A stretch of DNA of 64,000 bases from a cf. Phormidesmis sp. LEGE 11477 (lineage in GTDB: Bacteria; Cyanobacteriota; Cyanobacteriia; Phormidesmidales; Phormidesmidaceae), in assembly GCF_015207105.1 (NCBI RefSeq), contig NZ_JADEXO010000013.1:1-64000 (forward strand), in the 5' to 3' direction. The first letter of the stretch is position 1. Every line of letters begins with the position of its first letter. Of this stretch, positions 56,536 to 64,000 are shown one piece after another. Both the position numbers and the translations under genes were made by a program. The notes under the pieces are model-generated. The model saw only the letters and a program-made list of their open reading frames with translations, was not told the DNA's origin and did no database searches.

Positions 56536-57645
56536 TCAAATCGAGGAACCGGCCTTAGCATCCACAACCAGCTGATCGGTTACCGCCACCTCAAGTTGAT
56601 CGTTCAGGCGATCGGTGATCTGAGCAGGTTGAGAGCTGGGCTTTGTTCCCCATCCGAGCGCGATGCATTGCTGGCGAAGCTTACGATAGGCTAGGGGAAG
56701 GGCATCTGCTGGCGTATGGACTTCTTCGGAAAAACTATCGGGAATCACGGGTGGATATTGTGATTCGCTCACCGCTCTGTCTTCTTCGCAGACTTTGTAG
56801 TGAAATTTCACAAATAGCGGATCGATCCACCGCTGCATCCACCGCTGTATAAAGACATTGCGAAACTGCATCCGTTTGCTAATAGTTGTTGTATCGTCTA
56901 CGGGTAGATGAATGGCATAGTTCACCATCTTGCCTCGCACAAAGTCGCTTTCCACAATCGTAATGTTGGGCATGTAGAAAGTTGTTCGGGCGTTGAGGGT
57001 TGTGCGCGAAGGGCGAAAGAAGAGTTTGAATATTCCTTTAGGCTTGGTGTAGTTGGCGTACTGAAGCTTGGCGCTAAGGCCCCAAGGACGAGATTCTACC
57101 TGATAGGGGGCGACTCGAGGATCTTCGGCGAATCCGGCTCCAAAGGAATTAGCATGCACGGTTGCCATATGGGCTGGACACAGTGCGTTTTCAATAACTC
57201 GGGTATAGTGAGCATTAAACTTGACCGATACAGAGATGGAGTGAAAGCTCGGATCGTCATACTCTGGCAGGGGGGGGATCGGTGGCCGCCGAGCTTCAGG
57301 AAGATCGCCGTAGAAGATCCAGATAAACCCATACTTTTCTTGCACAGGATAGGTGGCTACCTGCGCTTTGGGCGGAAGCGATCCGGCTGGTCCGTTGGCC
57401 GGAATGTCTGTACACTGGCCGTCTGAGCGAAACTTCCAACCGTGGTAAGGACAGCGGATACAGTTGTCTTCGACCCAACCGAGTGAGAGCGCGGCTCCCC
57501 GATGAGGACACTGGTCTTTTAATGCCACAATCTGCTCTTGGCGATCGCGGTATAGAACAAAGTTTTGTCCTAGCATCTTAATTGACTTGGGCTTGTGTAC
57601 GATTGCTGAGCTAAATTCGCAAGCATACCAGAAATTCTTTAGCAT
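56536..57645 (-). CDS. Rieske non-heme iron oxygenase, PaO-like (first copy, Asp-to-Cys in iron motif)
   Basis: 369 residues. Rieske motif CPHRGAALSLGW and CIRCPYHGW is intact. The iron motif reads ENALCPAHMATVH. In the family the position two residues after the start of this helix turn is Asp (Asp-x2-His-x4-His); here it is Cys, coded by TGT at 57178-57180. That Asp normally carries electrons from the Rieske centre of one subunit to the iron of the next. Both His ligands are kept. It may be a weak or altered oxygenase, or may serve as an electron donor or partner of the second copy. The two proteins share the same start and domain order. It begins 49 nt after hemA. Confidence 0.87.
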   Translation of the reverse strand: MLKNFWYACEFSSAIVHKPKSIKMLGQNFVLYRDRQEQIVALKDQCPHRGAALSLGWVEDNCIRCPYHGWKFRSDGQCTDIPANGPAGSLPPKAQVATYPVQEKYGFIWIFYGDLPEARRPPIPPLPEYDDPSFHSISVSVKFNAHYTRVIENALCPAHMATVHANSFGAGFAEDPRVAPYQVESRPWGLSAKLQYANYTKPKGIFKLFFRPSRTTLNARTTFYMPNITIVESDFVRGKMVNYAIHLPVDDTTTISKRMQFRNVFIQRWMQRWIDPLFVKFHYKVCEEDRAVSESQYPPVIPDSFSEEVHTPADALPLAYRKLRQQCIALGWGTKPSSQPAQITDRLNDQLEVAVTDQLVVDAKAGSSI

Positions 57646-57694
57646 AGTGAACTCTAAGACGTGGGTTAGGTGAAAAGCTAGCGCTGTGGTTTGG

Positions 57695-59017
57695 TTAGAC
57701 CGATGCAGGAGTTTTTAACTTCTGTTCAACTGACTTACTCTGTTCGTCTGCTTCAATCTCTAGATCGAACAGGCGTTGTACAGTTTCAATCGTGAGAGGG
57801 TAGGATGTTTGATTTCGCTGCGTACGCAGATGCACCATCGGATCGTGCAAGATCTTGTTGACGATTCTTCGAGTTAGCGTCTCAATAATCTCTTTTTGGT
57901 CAAATTCAGTGCCTAGTCGAGATAGGGCTTTGCGAACTTCCTGATCGCGAATGCTTTCGACCTTTTCTCTCAGGCAGCTAATGGTAGAAACAGTTTCTAG
58001 CGATCGCACCCATCCGCGAAACGTATCAATTTCGGCATTGATCAAAGCGTTTGCTTCTAGCGCCGCCTGCCGCCTATTTTCCTGGTTTTGATCCAAAACA
58101 ACTGTTAGATCGTCTACGTTGAAAACCTGAACTCCGCTCAGCTCACTGGTATTAGAATCGACGTTGCGAGGCACGGAAATATCAATTAGCATCAGCGACT
58201 GATAGGGTGCTAGAGCTGCCGCTAGCTGGTCTCGCTCGATCAGGGGATGGGTCGCGGCAGTGCTGGTAAAGACTAGATCTGACTTTGCGATGACAGACAT
58301 CATCTCTGTTGCAGGGTAGCAGGTGACTTGAGTTTTGTGAACTTCTCTGGCAAGTGCTTTTGCCCGGTCTAATGAGCGGTTGACTATAGCTAGTTGGGTA
58401 ACGCCTTTAGCCGATAAATGCCTGATCAAAAGTCTGGCCATCTTGCCTGCTCCTACAACCGCAATCTGGCTGCTTGCCAGATTGTTGATCTTAGTAGAGG
58501 CTAGCTCGACTGCTGCGGCGCTGATAGAGATCGCCCCTTGACTGATGGATGTCTCGGTTCTTACCCGTTTCGCGACCGTGATCGCCTGTTTAAACAGCTG
58601 ATTTAGAATCTGTTTGGCACCTTTGGTTTTCTGGCTCAGCCTGTAGGCGTGCTTAACCTGCGACAGAATTTGGCCTTCACCTAGTACCAAACTGTCGAGC
58701 CCCGCCGCCACCCTCATCAAATGACGAACTGCTGCTTGCTGCTGTTGTACAAACAAATGTTCGTTGAGTTCGGGCGCGGATAATCTGCTCTGTTTACAAA
58801 GAAAATCAATAACTTCCTCTGTTCCTTGCTCAACTGTATAGACCGCAACGTATACCTCTAGCCGATTGCAGGTGCTGAGAATGGCGGCCTCTTGAATATG
58901 AGGACCGCAGCACAGCTCAGAGATAGCCGCTTCGATTTGAAGACTAGAAATACTGAGTCGTTCACGAACCTCTACTGGTGCAGTCTTATGACTGAGACCA
59001 ACCATTACAATGTTCAT
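57695..59017 (-). CDS. hemA: Glutamyl-tRNA reductase (probable paralogue)
   Basis: 440 residues from the ATG at 59017 (MNIVMVGLSHKTAPVEVRE), the conserved HemA start; an upstream ATG at 59047 is possible. Catalytic Cys in LSTCNRLEVY near 50, the NADPH loop VVGAGKMARLL near 190, and the C-terminal dimerisation helices are present. HemA makes glutamate-1-semialdehyde, the first committed step to all tetrapyrroles. Sequence after residue 60 differs from canonical cyanobacterial HemA at several otherwise stable points, for example VAVYTVEQGTEEVIDFL. It is embedded among oxygenases and not with other hem genes. It is therefore likely a second, pathway-dedicated copy. Confidence 0.88.
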   Translation of the reverse strand: MNIVMVGLSHKTAPVEVRERLSISSLQIEAAISELCCGPHIQEAAILSTCNRLEVYVAVYTVEQGTEEVIDFLCKQSRLSAPELNEHLFVQQQQAAVRHLMRVAAGLDSLVLGEGQILSQVKHAYRLSQKTKGAKQILNQLFKQAITVAKRVRTETSISQGAISISAAAVELASTKINNLASSQIAVVGAGKMARLLIRHLSAKGVTQLAIVNRSLDRAKALAREVHKTQVTCYPATEMMSVIAKSDLVFTSTAATHPLIERDQLAAALAPYQSLMLIDISVPRNVDSNTSELSGVQVFNVDDLTVVLDQNQENRRQAALEANALINAEIDTFRGWVRSLETVSTISCLREKVESIRDQEVRKALSRLGTEFDQKEIIETLTRRIVNKILHDPMVHLRTQRNQTSYPLTIETVQRLFDLEIEADEQSKSVEQKLKTPASV

Positions 59018-59092
59018 GCTCGTCCTGATTGATGCATTGTTACTCATAGTGAATAGATGTGATAGAAGAAGGCGATCGCGCCGCTATAGGGC

Positions 59093-60706
59093 TCAGACCA
59101 AACTGTACGAAAATTCGCTCAATAGCCAAGCTACTAAAAGTGCAAATGCCGTCACTGTCAGGGCTTTAGCAGGCAGCCCTGAAGCCTTTGGTGTGGGCTC
59201 CCCCATAGCTGCTATCTGCTCTTTTGGCACGCTGCTATCTTGTATGCTGTCATCTGGCGAACCGTTAATTGGCACAGTAGGCGCAGCGGCTTCAGGCGTG
59301 GCTGCTTTTGATGGGAGCATGGGAGAGCACGTATTCTCCTCGTACTCGATAAAGCCAGGATTAAAAATGCCTTGAGGGTCGTACCGGCGCTTCATGTCAT
59401 TGAGGGTTGACCAGTAATCTCCGAATTGCTGTTTCCACTGTTTACGATTAAAGTCTATCCAGCTCACTAGATAGCGTTTGCCTCCTAGCTTGAACCCTAG
59501 ATCGCTGAGCTGTTCTAACTGCTTCAGCACGGGCTCTAGGCGAGCTTTCGGCACGGTAGGATACATGCCAAATCCAAGGATTAGCTCTTCTTGAGGCACG
59601 GCAAACATGGGCCGATGCAGGTGACGAGAGAGCAAACTGAATGAGCCAATCGGGGTAGCGCGAAAATCAATGAACGAAGGTACTTGTGCTAAGGCTGTTT
59701 CAATAAACTCTTGGGCAGCAGAAGCGGGCAGCATGACATCTAACCAGGGGTTGGCCGTCTCTACTGGACGCGGCACCTGCATCAAGGGTTGAACATACGC
59801 TTCAAATGCTGCATCTTCTGTGTGAACATGACGATAGAAATTCAAACTAGATAGAAAGGCGGTCTCATCTAAATCGCTAACTTGTTCTAGTTCGAGAGTC
59901 GCCTGAATGCGATAGAACCATTGGACAATGGGGCGAGGGCCATTTTCTGTTCTAGAAAACCCAAGAACGCAGGGCGAAAACACAGTCAGTAGAGAATCAA
60001 CAAGTTCTGATTGGACTATCTTCTGCTGATCTTTTAGCAGCACGGACAGATCGTCGTAGCACAGAAAGTAGGTTCGAGTATGAGGGCGATAGCGCCTTAA
60101 CCGATGCTGCACTTGGGTGATAATGCCAAACTGTCCGTAGCCACATAGCACGTGGTCAAACAGCTCACGATTTTGCTCAGGTGAGCACCAAAGAATATCT
60201 CCTGTAGAAGTTACTACCTCTAGCGCTAGGCAGTTATCCGCCTGGGAACCATATCGAAAAGAGCTTTGTCCTAACCCAGCCGCCGCATGGGTCCCGCCTA
60301 GGGTTACATCAAGATTGTTCGTCAAAACGGGAGGAATCACACCTTTTGGCAGCGCCGCATCTACAACCTGCTGCCACGTAGTGCCCGCATCCGCTCTAAA
60401 CCACAGCTCGTCTTGATTTAGCTCGTGTAGTTGATTTAGGCTTCTCATATCTAGAAGAATGCCATCTTGACTGAGGGCCTGACCATTGAGAGAATGGCCA
60501 GCGGCGCGGGTAGAAACGTGAAGACCTTGGGCGATCGCATATTTCACCACAGCAGCTATGTCCGCAGCGCTGTTTGGCCGTACAACAACTCGAGGTCGCT
60601 TATGCACAGCTCCTCCAAAGTCGCCAGAGACTGCCTCTAGCGCTTCTGCTGCATCGGTGACATCGCCAGCTATCAGCGGCTGTAAATCTGAAACTAGACT
60701 ATTCAT
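59093..60706 (-). CDS. FAD-linked oxidase with C-terminal membrane anchor (cytokinin-dehydrogenase-like fold)
   Basis: 537 residues. The VAO/PCMH FAD domain covers about 35-215: VVRPNSAADIAAVVKYA, then the GHSLNGQA loop (His candidate for covalent flavin attachment) and GGTHAAAGLGQSSFRYG. The second half is the substrate domain with an FNRKQWKQQFGDYWSTL and KRRYDPQGIFNPG end, as in cytokinin dehydrogenase relatives. After an acidic, Ala/Pro-rich linker of about 50 residues comes a single C-terminal helix (ALTVTAFALLVAWLLSEF). A tail anchor is unusual for this fold and would put the enzyme at a membrane. Predicted to oxidise a C-N or C-O bond in an unknown substrate. It lies between the ATC-like gene and hemA. 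Confidence 0.82.
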   Translation of the reverse strand: MNSLVSDLQPLIAGDVTDAAEALEAVSGDFGGAVHKRPRVVVRPNSAADIAAVVKYAIAQGLHVSTRAAGHSLNGQALSQDGILLDMRSLNQLHELNQDELWFRADAGTTWQQVVDAALPKGVIPPVLTNNLDVTLGGTHAAAGLGQSSFRYGSQADNCLALEVVTSTGDILWCSPEQNRELFDHVLCGYGQFGIITQVQHRLRRYRPHTRTYFLCYDDLSVLLKDQQKIVQSELVDSLLTVFSPCVLGFSRTENGPRPIVQWFYRIQATLELEQVSDLDETAFLSSLNFYRHVHTEDAAFEAYVQPLMQVPRPVETANPWLDVMLPASAAQEFIETALAQVPSFIDFRATPIGSFSLLSRHLHRPMFAVPQEELILGFGMYPTVPKARLEPVLKQLEQLSDLGFKLGGKRYLVSWIDFNRKQWKQQFGDYWSTLNDMKRRYDPQGIFNPGFIEYEENTCSPMLPSKAATPEAAAPTVPINGSPDDSIQDSSVPKEQIAAMGEPTPKASGLPAKALTVTAFALLVAWLLSEFSYSLV

Positions 60707-60736
60707 ATTTCTATCTTCTGTTAGTTGTTAGCTTAG

Positions 60737-60772
60737 TTGGCTTAATTTAGTGAGTTGACTTAATTTAGTGAT
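60737..60772. repeat. 18-bp tandem duplication upstream of the FAD oxidase
   Basis: TTGGCTTAATTTAGTGAG at 60737-60754 and TTGACTTAATTTAGTGAT at 60755-60772 differ at two positions. They lie 31-66 bp before the oxidase start codon, in its probable promoter or leader. Confidence 0.6.
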
Positions 60773-60887
60773 CGATTAGCTATTGATTCAAATGACAGTT
60801 CAAAGAAGTTTGTTGTTTTTGGCGCGATCGCTAGATATACAAACGCCCTCTTCTTCACCTAAGCGCTTACCTAAGTGTTCGCCTATT

Positions 60888-61523
60888 TCACGGCTTGTAG
60901 AGCTTCATTTTGAGCATTCTGAAACCAATTCGTACAATAGTGGGTCCGAGACGGGCAAATTGGCCTAGGGCGTTTGCTAGGTTGCGTTTTTCCGCTGTAC
61001 ACTGAGTGACAAGTGGCGTTCGAGCGGCTCTTTCATACTTAAAGACACACACGCAATTCCCTTCTGCTTTTTTACTGAGGATTTCCGCCTTTAAGCCTGG
61101 AAAAGCTCTTCTAGCCGCTTCTTGTTCCATTTCACAAAACAGAGTACAGGGCGTATCAAACCCATATTCTTCAGCCAAGCCTATAAACGGACAAACTCGT
61201 TGAATTTCTAGCGCGGCGTCTGTATTGTGTTGTGAAACATCAACAACTTCAGTCTTGAACCCCATAAGTCCTAGCAGCGGAATTGCTTTCTGGAATCCTT
61301 TCGCTAGGCTGTTATCGTCGATAAACGCTCCCATTAAAGCTTTCTGCTGCGCGGGGTAGTGTTTCAGCATTGCCTCGTAGGCCGCGTCATCTCCTAGCTC
61401 TGCGGCTAACTTCTGATATCGAACAAATCGTTTCCTAAATAAATTGTTTGCTTTCGACTCGTCGAGCTGAAGAATATCTGCCATTTGCAGATCGCCTTGC
61501 CCTCGTTTTTCTATATCGTTCAT
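60888..61523 (-). CDS. L-2-amino-thiazoline-4-carboxylate hydrolase-like / V4R-like protein
   Basis: 211 residues. An N-terminal helical half (LFRKRFVRYQKLAAELGDDA) precedes a cysteine-rich domain: ALEIQRVCPFIGLAEEYGFD, then TPCTLFCEMEQEAARRAFP and EGNCVCVFKYER. From memory this fits the ATC-hydrolase family (PF14196) and is reminiscent of V4R domains such as BchJ. Several Cys residues (VCP, CTLFC, CVC) could bind a metal or haem-like ligand. The reaction cannot be stated. Being between HemF and a flavin oxidase, it may bind or modify a tetrapyrrole or other cofactor. An upstream basic and Leu-rich start and a distance of 365 bp from hemF are noted. Confidence 0.7.
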   Translation of the reverse strand: MNDIEKRGQGDLQMADILQLDESKANNLFRKRFVRYQKLAAELGDDAAYEAMLKHYPAQQKALMGAFIDDNSLAKGFQKAIPLLGLMGFKTEVVDVSQHNTDAALEIQRVCPFIGLAEEYGFDTPCTLFCEMEQEAARRAFPGLKAEILSKKAEGNCVCVFKYERAARTPLVTQCTAEKRNLANALGQFARLGPTIVRIGFRMLKMKLYKP

Positions 61524-61888
61524 TTTATCGCTTAGTAGATATATGTTCGTAGTTAGGCTTCCAAAAGTGTTAGAGGCTAGCGCTCAGAGTAGAAATAATT
61601 GTTGCTAGGGTAAGGTATCTAAGGCAGTTGACATAGACCAAAATAGTTTCTACTTCCCGCTGAGAACCCAGGCAAGTGAAATCTTTTACCCGATTGAAGT
61701 TTGAATCTGTTTCCAGGCTAAATAGCGATTTTTGGTTAATCCGAAATCTTCGAGCCGAACTCTTAGACTGTGCTCGTTTTCTCGCTAACAAAAATAGTGC
61801 TTTCATGGGAATACCGCTGTTTGTAATAGATATCTACCGTTCGTCGTGGGAAGTGGCTATTTGCAGGACAATATCAAGTAAATTGTCT
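61524..61888. other. Non-coding gap between hemF and the ATC-like gene
   Basis: 365 bp. Frames exist on both strands (78-79 codons) but overlap each other antisense, have no ribosome-binding site and no conserved segment, so I treat the region as non-coding. It may hold a second promoter for the downstream genes, because the gap is much larger than others in the cluster. Confidence 0.4.
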
Positions 61889-62887
61889 TCAAACCCAGGC
61901 GCGAGGCTGCTGTAAAACCTGCTTGAGGGCAGCTTCTGCACTGCCAGATGCCGGCTGGTCATCATAGGTCCAAGCAGCAGCCGGAGGCATACAGTTAAAA
62001 ACACTTTGTGGTGTCACCATGCCGCTCGCTAGGCCAAACCGAGCGCCCCGGTCTGAGGTCAAGATAAATTCGACATAGCGCCCCCTTACCAAACGTTGCC
62101 ATTGTTTGTTGGTATCGGTGAAATCTGCATCCTTTCGCCGTGCAACAATAGGTAGATAAGCTTGAGGAAATGCCTTGGTACAGGCTTCTACAAATTCAAG
62201 CAGTTCCTCAGCGGAAAGATCATTTAGCTGATCGAAGAAAATACCGCCGACACCCCGGCTTTCACCGCGATGTGAAATATGAAAGTACTGGTCACACCAC
62301 TGCTTAAAGCGGGGGTAGTAGGTGGTGTCATGCTGGTCACATACCTGCTTATGCGTCTGATGAAAATGCTTGGCATCCTCTTCGAATAGGTAAGCTGGCG
62401 TTAGATCTGCCCCTCCACCAAACCACCAGTATTGAGGCTGATCGCGCTTACCAATTTGAAAATAGCGATAGTTGCAGTGGGCAATTGGCACCATCGGATT
62501 ATAGGGATGAATCACAAAGCTTGTACCTGTTGCAAAGAAAGGTGTGCCCGCCTTGTTCTCTTCTTTGTCTGCCTCTTTGGTAGTTAAGGCTCCTGCCTTT
62601 TGAAACGTGACTCCGGGCGGCAGTTCACCGTTGATAGCAACGAAGTTTACGCCGATCTTCTCGAAAACGCTGCCGTTTTGCAACGAGCGATCGATGTAAA
62701 TGGCATCGCTACTGTTCTCTCCAGTCACCCAATTACCATTATCACGAGCCCAGCGTTGTTCGCTAAACAATTGACCATCTAACTGCTCGATAGAGCCGCA
62801 GGTATGATCGAACATGTGTTTAAAGACGGCTTCAGTCTTTTTCAAAAAGGTTTCGTGTTTCTGAGTTTGTTCTAGTGCTTGAGGCAT
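61889..62887 (-). CDS. hemF: Oxygen-dependent coproporphyrinogen III oxidase (divergent)
   Basis: 332 residues. It is expected to decarboxylate coproporphyrinogen III to protoporphyrinogen IX with O2. Landmarks: GVNFVAINGELP, PMVPIAHCNYRYF, WWFGGGADLTPAYLFEEDAKHFH and HRGESRGVGGIFFD, including the expected His and Asp positions. The last third departs from the canonical cyanobacterial enzyme: VEFILTSDRGARFGLASG instead of the VEFNLVYDRGTxFGL I remember, and a Cys-Met-Pro-Pro run in the SLPP region. This suggests a paralogue with altered active-site exit. It is the promoter-proximal gene of the cluster running to devA. Confidence 0.9.
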   Translation of the reverse strand: MPQALEQTQKHETFLKKTEAVFKHMFDHTCGSIEQLDGQLFSEQRWARDNGNWVTGENSSDAIYIDRSLQNGSVFEKIGVNFVAINGELPPGVTFQKAGALTTKEADKEENKAGTPFFATGTSFVIHPYNPMVPIAHCNYRYFQIGKRDQPQYWWFGGGADLTPAYLFEEDAKHFHQTHKQVCDQHDTTYYPRFKQWCDQYFHISHRGESRGVGGIFFDQLNDLSAEELLEFVEACTKAFPQAYLPIVARRKDADFTDTNKQWQRLVRGRYVEFILTSDRGARFGLASGMVTPQSVFNCMPPAAAWTYDDQPASGSAEAALKQVLQQPRAWV

Positions 62888-63191
62888 TGTGACTCCTATA
62901 AAGCTCGATAGATGTTTGTCTGTTGACTGCGTAGTGCTCTAGCTAGATAGACCTTTTTAGCTTCTGCAGACAACAGGAACGCTAGAAGACTTTAGCCAGC
63001 TCAGATAAGCGACACATTAGAATTGTTCGGATCAAGTGGGTCTAGAGTAATCCTGAGGCGATAGATAGCAACTAGATCGCTTTTGAAAACAATCCTGTTC
63101 CTAGGACAGTATCTGCTGGAGTGATAAATCCAACTGGGTCATCATTGCCAGCATTGGCGAGTACTCGTCACTACCTGCTTCGCCTAAATCG
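62888..63191. other. Gap between hemF and RTX gene
   Basis: 304 bp that should carry the promoter of the hemF-to-devA cluster on its left side and the end of the RTX transcript on the right. I see no strong hairpin with a U-run and no recognised gene. Confidence 0.4.
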
Positions 63192-64000
63192 CTACACGAA
63201 GCTGAAGCTGCCGCTATCCAAGCTGAGAGTGGAAACTTCTACATTCGCTAGCACTGCGATCAGATCGTTGTTAAAGAACAGACCCGTACCTTGAGGTACG
63301 CCTTCAGGCGCTATCCCTAGCTGGTAATTGCCGGCATCTGCTAGTAGTTCGATAGTGTCTTTCTTAATCTCAAAGTCAGTAATCAAGGCATAGTCAGCGT
63401 TACTACTAGCGGCGTAGAATACCTGGTCGCCAAAGATAGGATTGCGAAGGCCCAGTACGAAGGTGTCTTTGCCTCGACCGCCTGTTAAGGTGTCTTGCTC
63501 AAAGTCATCTACAAAGCCGCCATAAGGATTGAAACCCAATAGGCGGTCACGGCCACCACCGCCGTCGAGAAGATCGTTGCCAGTACCGCCAACTAGTTCA
63601 TCATGGCCAGCACCGCCATAGACTTCATCGTCACCAATGTTGCCAATGACTAGATCGTGACCGTTGCCACCAAAGAGCACATCATCGTCGGCATCTCCAT
63701 TCATTAGGTCATTACCGCCACCGCCAAAGAGTACGTCGTTACCGGCTCCAGCAAACATCTGGTCATTATCTCGTCCTCCATCTAGAAAGTCATCCCCTTT
63801 GCCGCCGTTGAGCACGTCGAAGCCCTTACCGCCAAAGATTTGGTCATCACCAGACTGTCCGATGAGATAGTCGTCGCCTTGTTCTCCATCTATTAAATCG
63901 TTACCGAATCCGCCGAAGACCAAATCATCACCCAAACCGCCGAAGAGTTGATCGTCGCCCGGAAAGCCAACTAGATCACCGTCATCGATGTCTAAGTCAC
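63192..64000 (-). CDS. RTX calcium-binding protein, 5' end outside window
   Basis: The frame is open from the right window edge through at least 22 codons before the first in-frame TTG, so the gene begins beyond 64000. The visible 269 residues hold about 14 RTX nonapeptides (GGxGxDxLxG/DG types), the blade that binds Ca2+. The C-terminal region after about 180 visible residues is QVFYAASSNADYALITDFEI followed by a beta-rich tail ending SLDSGSFSFV, a typical type I secretion end. It closely resembles the tails of the two RTX proteins at 11258 and 13432, so all three may use the same exporter. No enzymatic domain is visible in this part. Confidence 0.85.
   Translation of the reverse strand, partial: DLDIDDGDLVGFPGDDQLFGGLGDDLVFGGFGNDLIDGEQGDDYLIGQSGDDQIFGGKGFDVLNGGKGDDFLDGGRDNDQMFAGAGNDVLFGGGGNDLMNGDADDDVLFGGNGHDLVIGNIGDDEVYGGAGHDELVGGTGNDLLDGGGGRDRLLGFNPYGGFVDDFEQDTLTGGRGKDTFVLGLRNPIFGDQVFYAASSNADYALITDFEIKKDTIELLADAGNYQLGIAPEGVPQGTGLFFNNDLIAVLANVEVSTLSLDSGSFSFV

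Noticed and set aside
60783-60968. 61-codon plus-strand frame overlapping the end of the ATC-like gene
   Set aside because: It is antisense to a real gene over half its length and lacks conserved features.
61570-61806. 78-codon minus-strand frame between the ATC-like gene and hemF
   Set aside because: It overlaps a 79-codon frame on the other strand, has no ribosome-binding site and no recognisable segment.
1-64000. Prophage, integron or intact insertion sequence
   Set aside because: No integrase, transposase, tail, capsid or terminase gene was recognised on either strand; mobile-type signals are limited to repeats and pseudogene fragments.

Overview
The window is 64 kb of cyanobacterial chromosome. 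The evidence is the very frequent octamer GCGATCGC (HIP1) in coding DNA and a set of cyanobacterial families: a DUF1824 protein, an IctB-family membrane protein, a CYP120-like P450, an SLH-domain porin, a Ycf29/Rre1-like regulator and DevBCA-type exporter genes. No rRNA, tRNA, CRISPR array, intact transposase or prophage was recognised.

Layout. 1-6.3 kb: a glycosyltransferase-like fragment at the left edge, a sulfotransferase and a lipoprotein adaptor/RND permease efflux pair. 6.5-8.3 kb: a small island with an intact HicAB pair, a frameshifted xisI, a second xisI fragment, and a DUF433/DUF5615 toxin-antitoxin pair whose toxin has lost its middle. 8.3-17.2 kb: a secreted subtilisin-like protease and two large calcium-repeat (RTX) proteins, one with seven FG-GAP repeats and one an extracellular nuclease. 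17.4-18.6 kb: an AT-rich patch with a C-terminally altered lipid hydroxylase-like gene and a membrane protein of unknown function. 19.2-24.7 kb: a nucleoside deaminase divergent from a complete BMP-type nucleoside ABC importer, with a degenerate 16-bp repeat ladder between them. 25-28.7 kb: two unknown proteins and an SLH porin. 29.4-36.9 kb: a one-module NRPS-like carboxylate reductase (A-T-R) followed by two histidine kinases. 37-46 kb: metabolic and housekeeping genes (acetyltransferase, formamidase, P450, hydrolases, IctB, RadC, DUF1824) plus a second DUF433/DUF5615 pair with a frameshifted toxin. 46-46.8 kb: decayed alcohol dehydrogenase and SRPBCC genes. 47-52 kb: SDR, response regulator and kinase, 1-Cys peroxiredoxin.

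The most interesting block is 52.1-62.9 kb. Nine or more co-directional minus-strand genes encode, in transcription order, a divergent coproporphyrinogen III oxidase (HemF), a cysteine-rich ATC-hydrolase/V4R-like protein, a covalent-flavin oxidase with a C-terminal membrane anchor, a glutamyl-tRNA reductase (HemA), two tandem PaO-like Rieske oxygenases and a DevB-DevC-DevA exporter. The first committed tetrapyrrole enzyme, a late porphyrin oxidase, ring-oxidation enzymes and an export pump together suggest a pathway that makes, modifies and exports a tetrapyrrole. This is inferred from gene content and order only. One of the two Rieske proteins has Cys in place of the Asp that normally bridges the two metal centres.

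The second candidate system is the A-T-R reductase next to a Cache-domain sensor kinase. It is a plausible maker-and-sensor pair for a small amino-aldehyde or pyrazine-type signal. A recurring theme is selective gene decay. Both DUF5615 toxins are broken while both antitoxins are intact, and several pseudogenes arose by internal deletion. The right edge cuts the 5' end of a third RTX protein.
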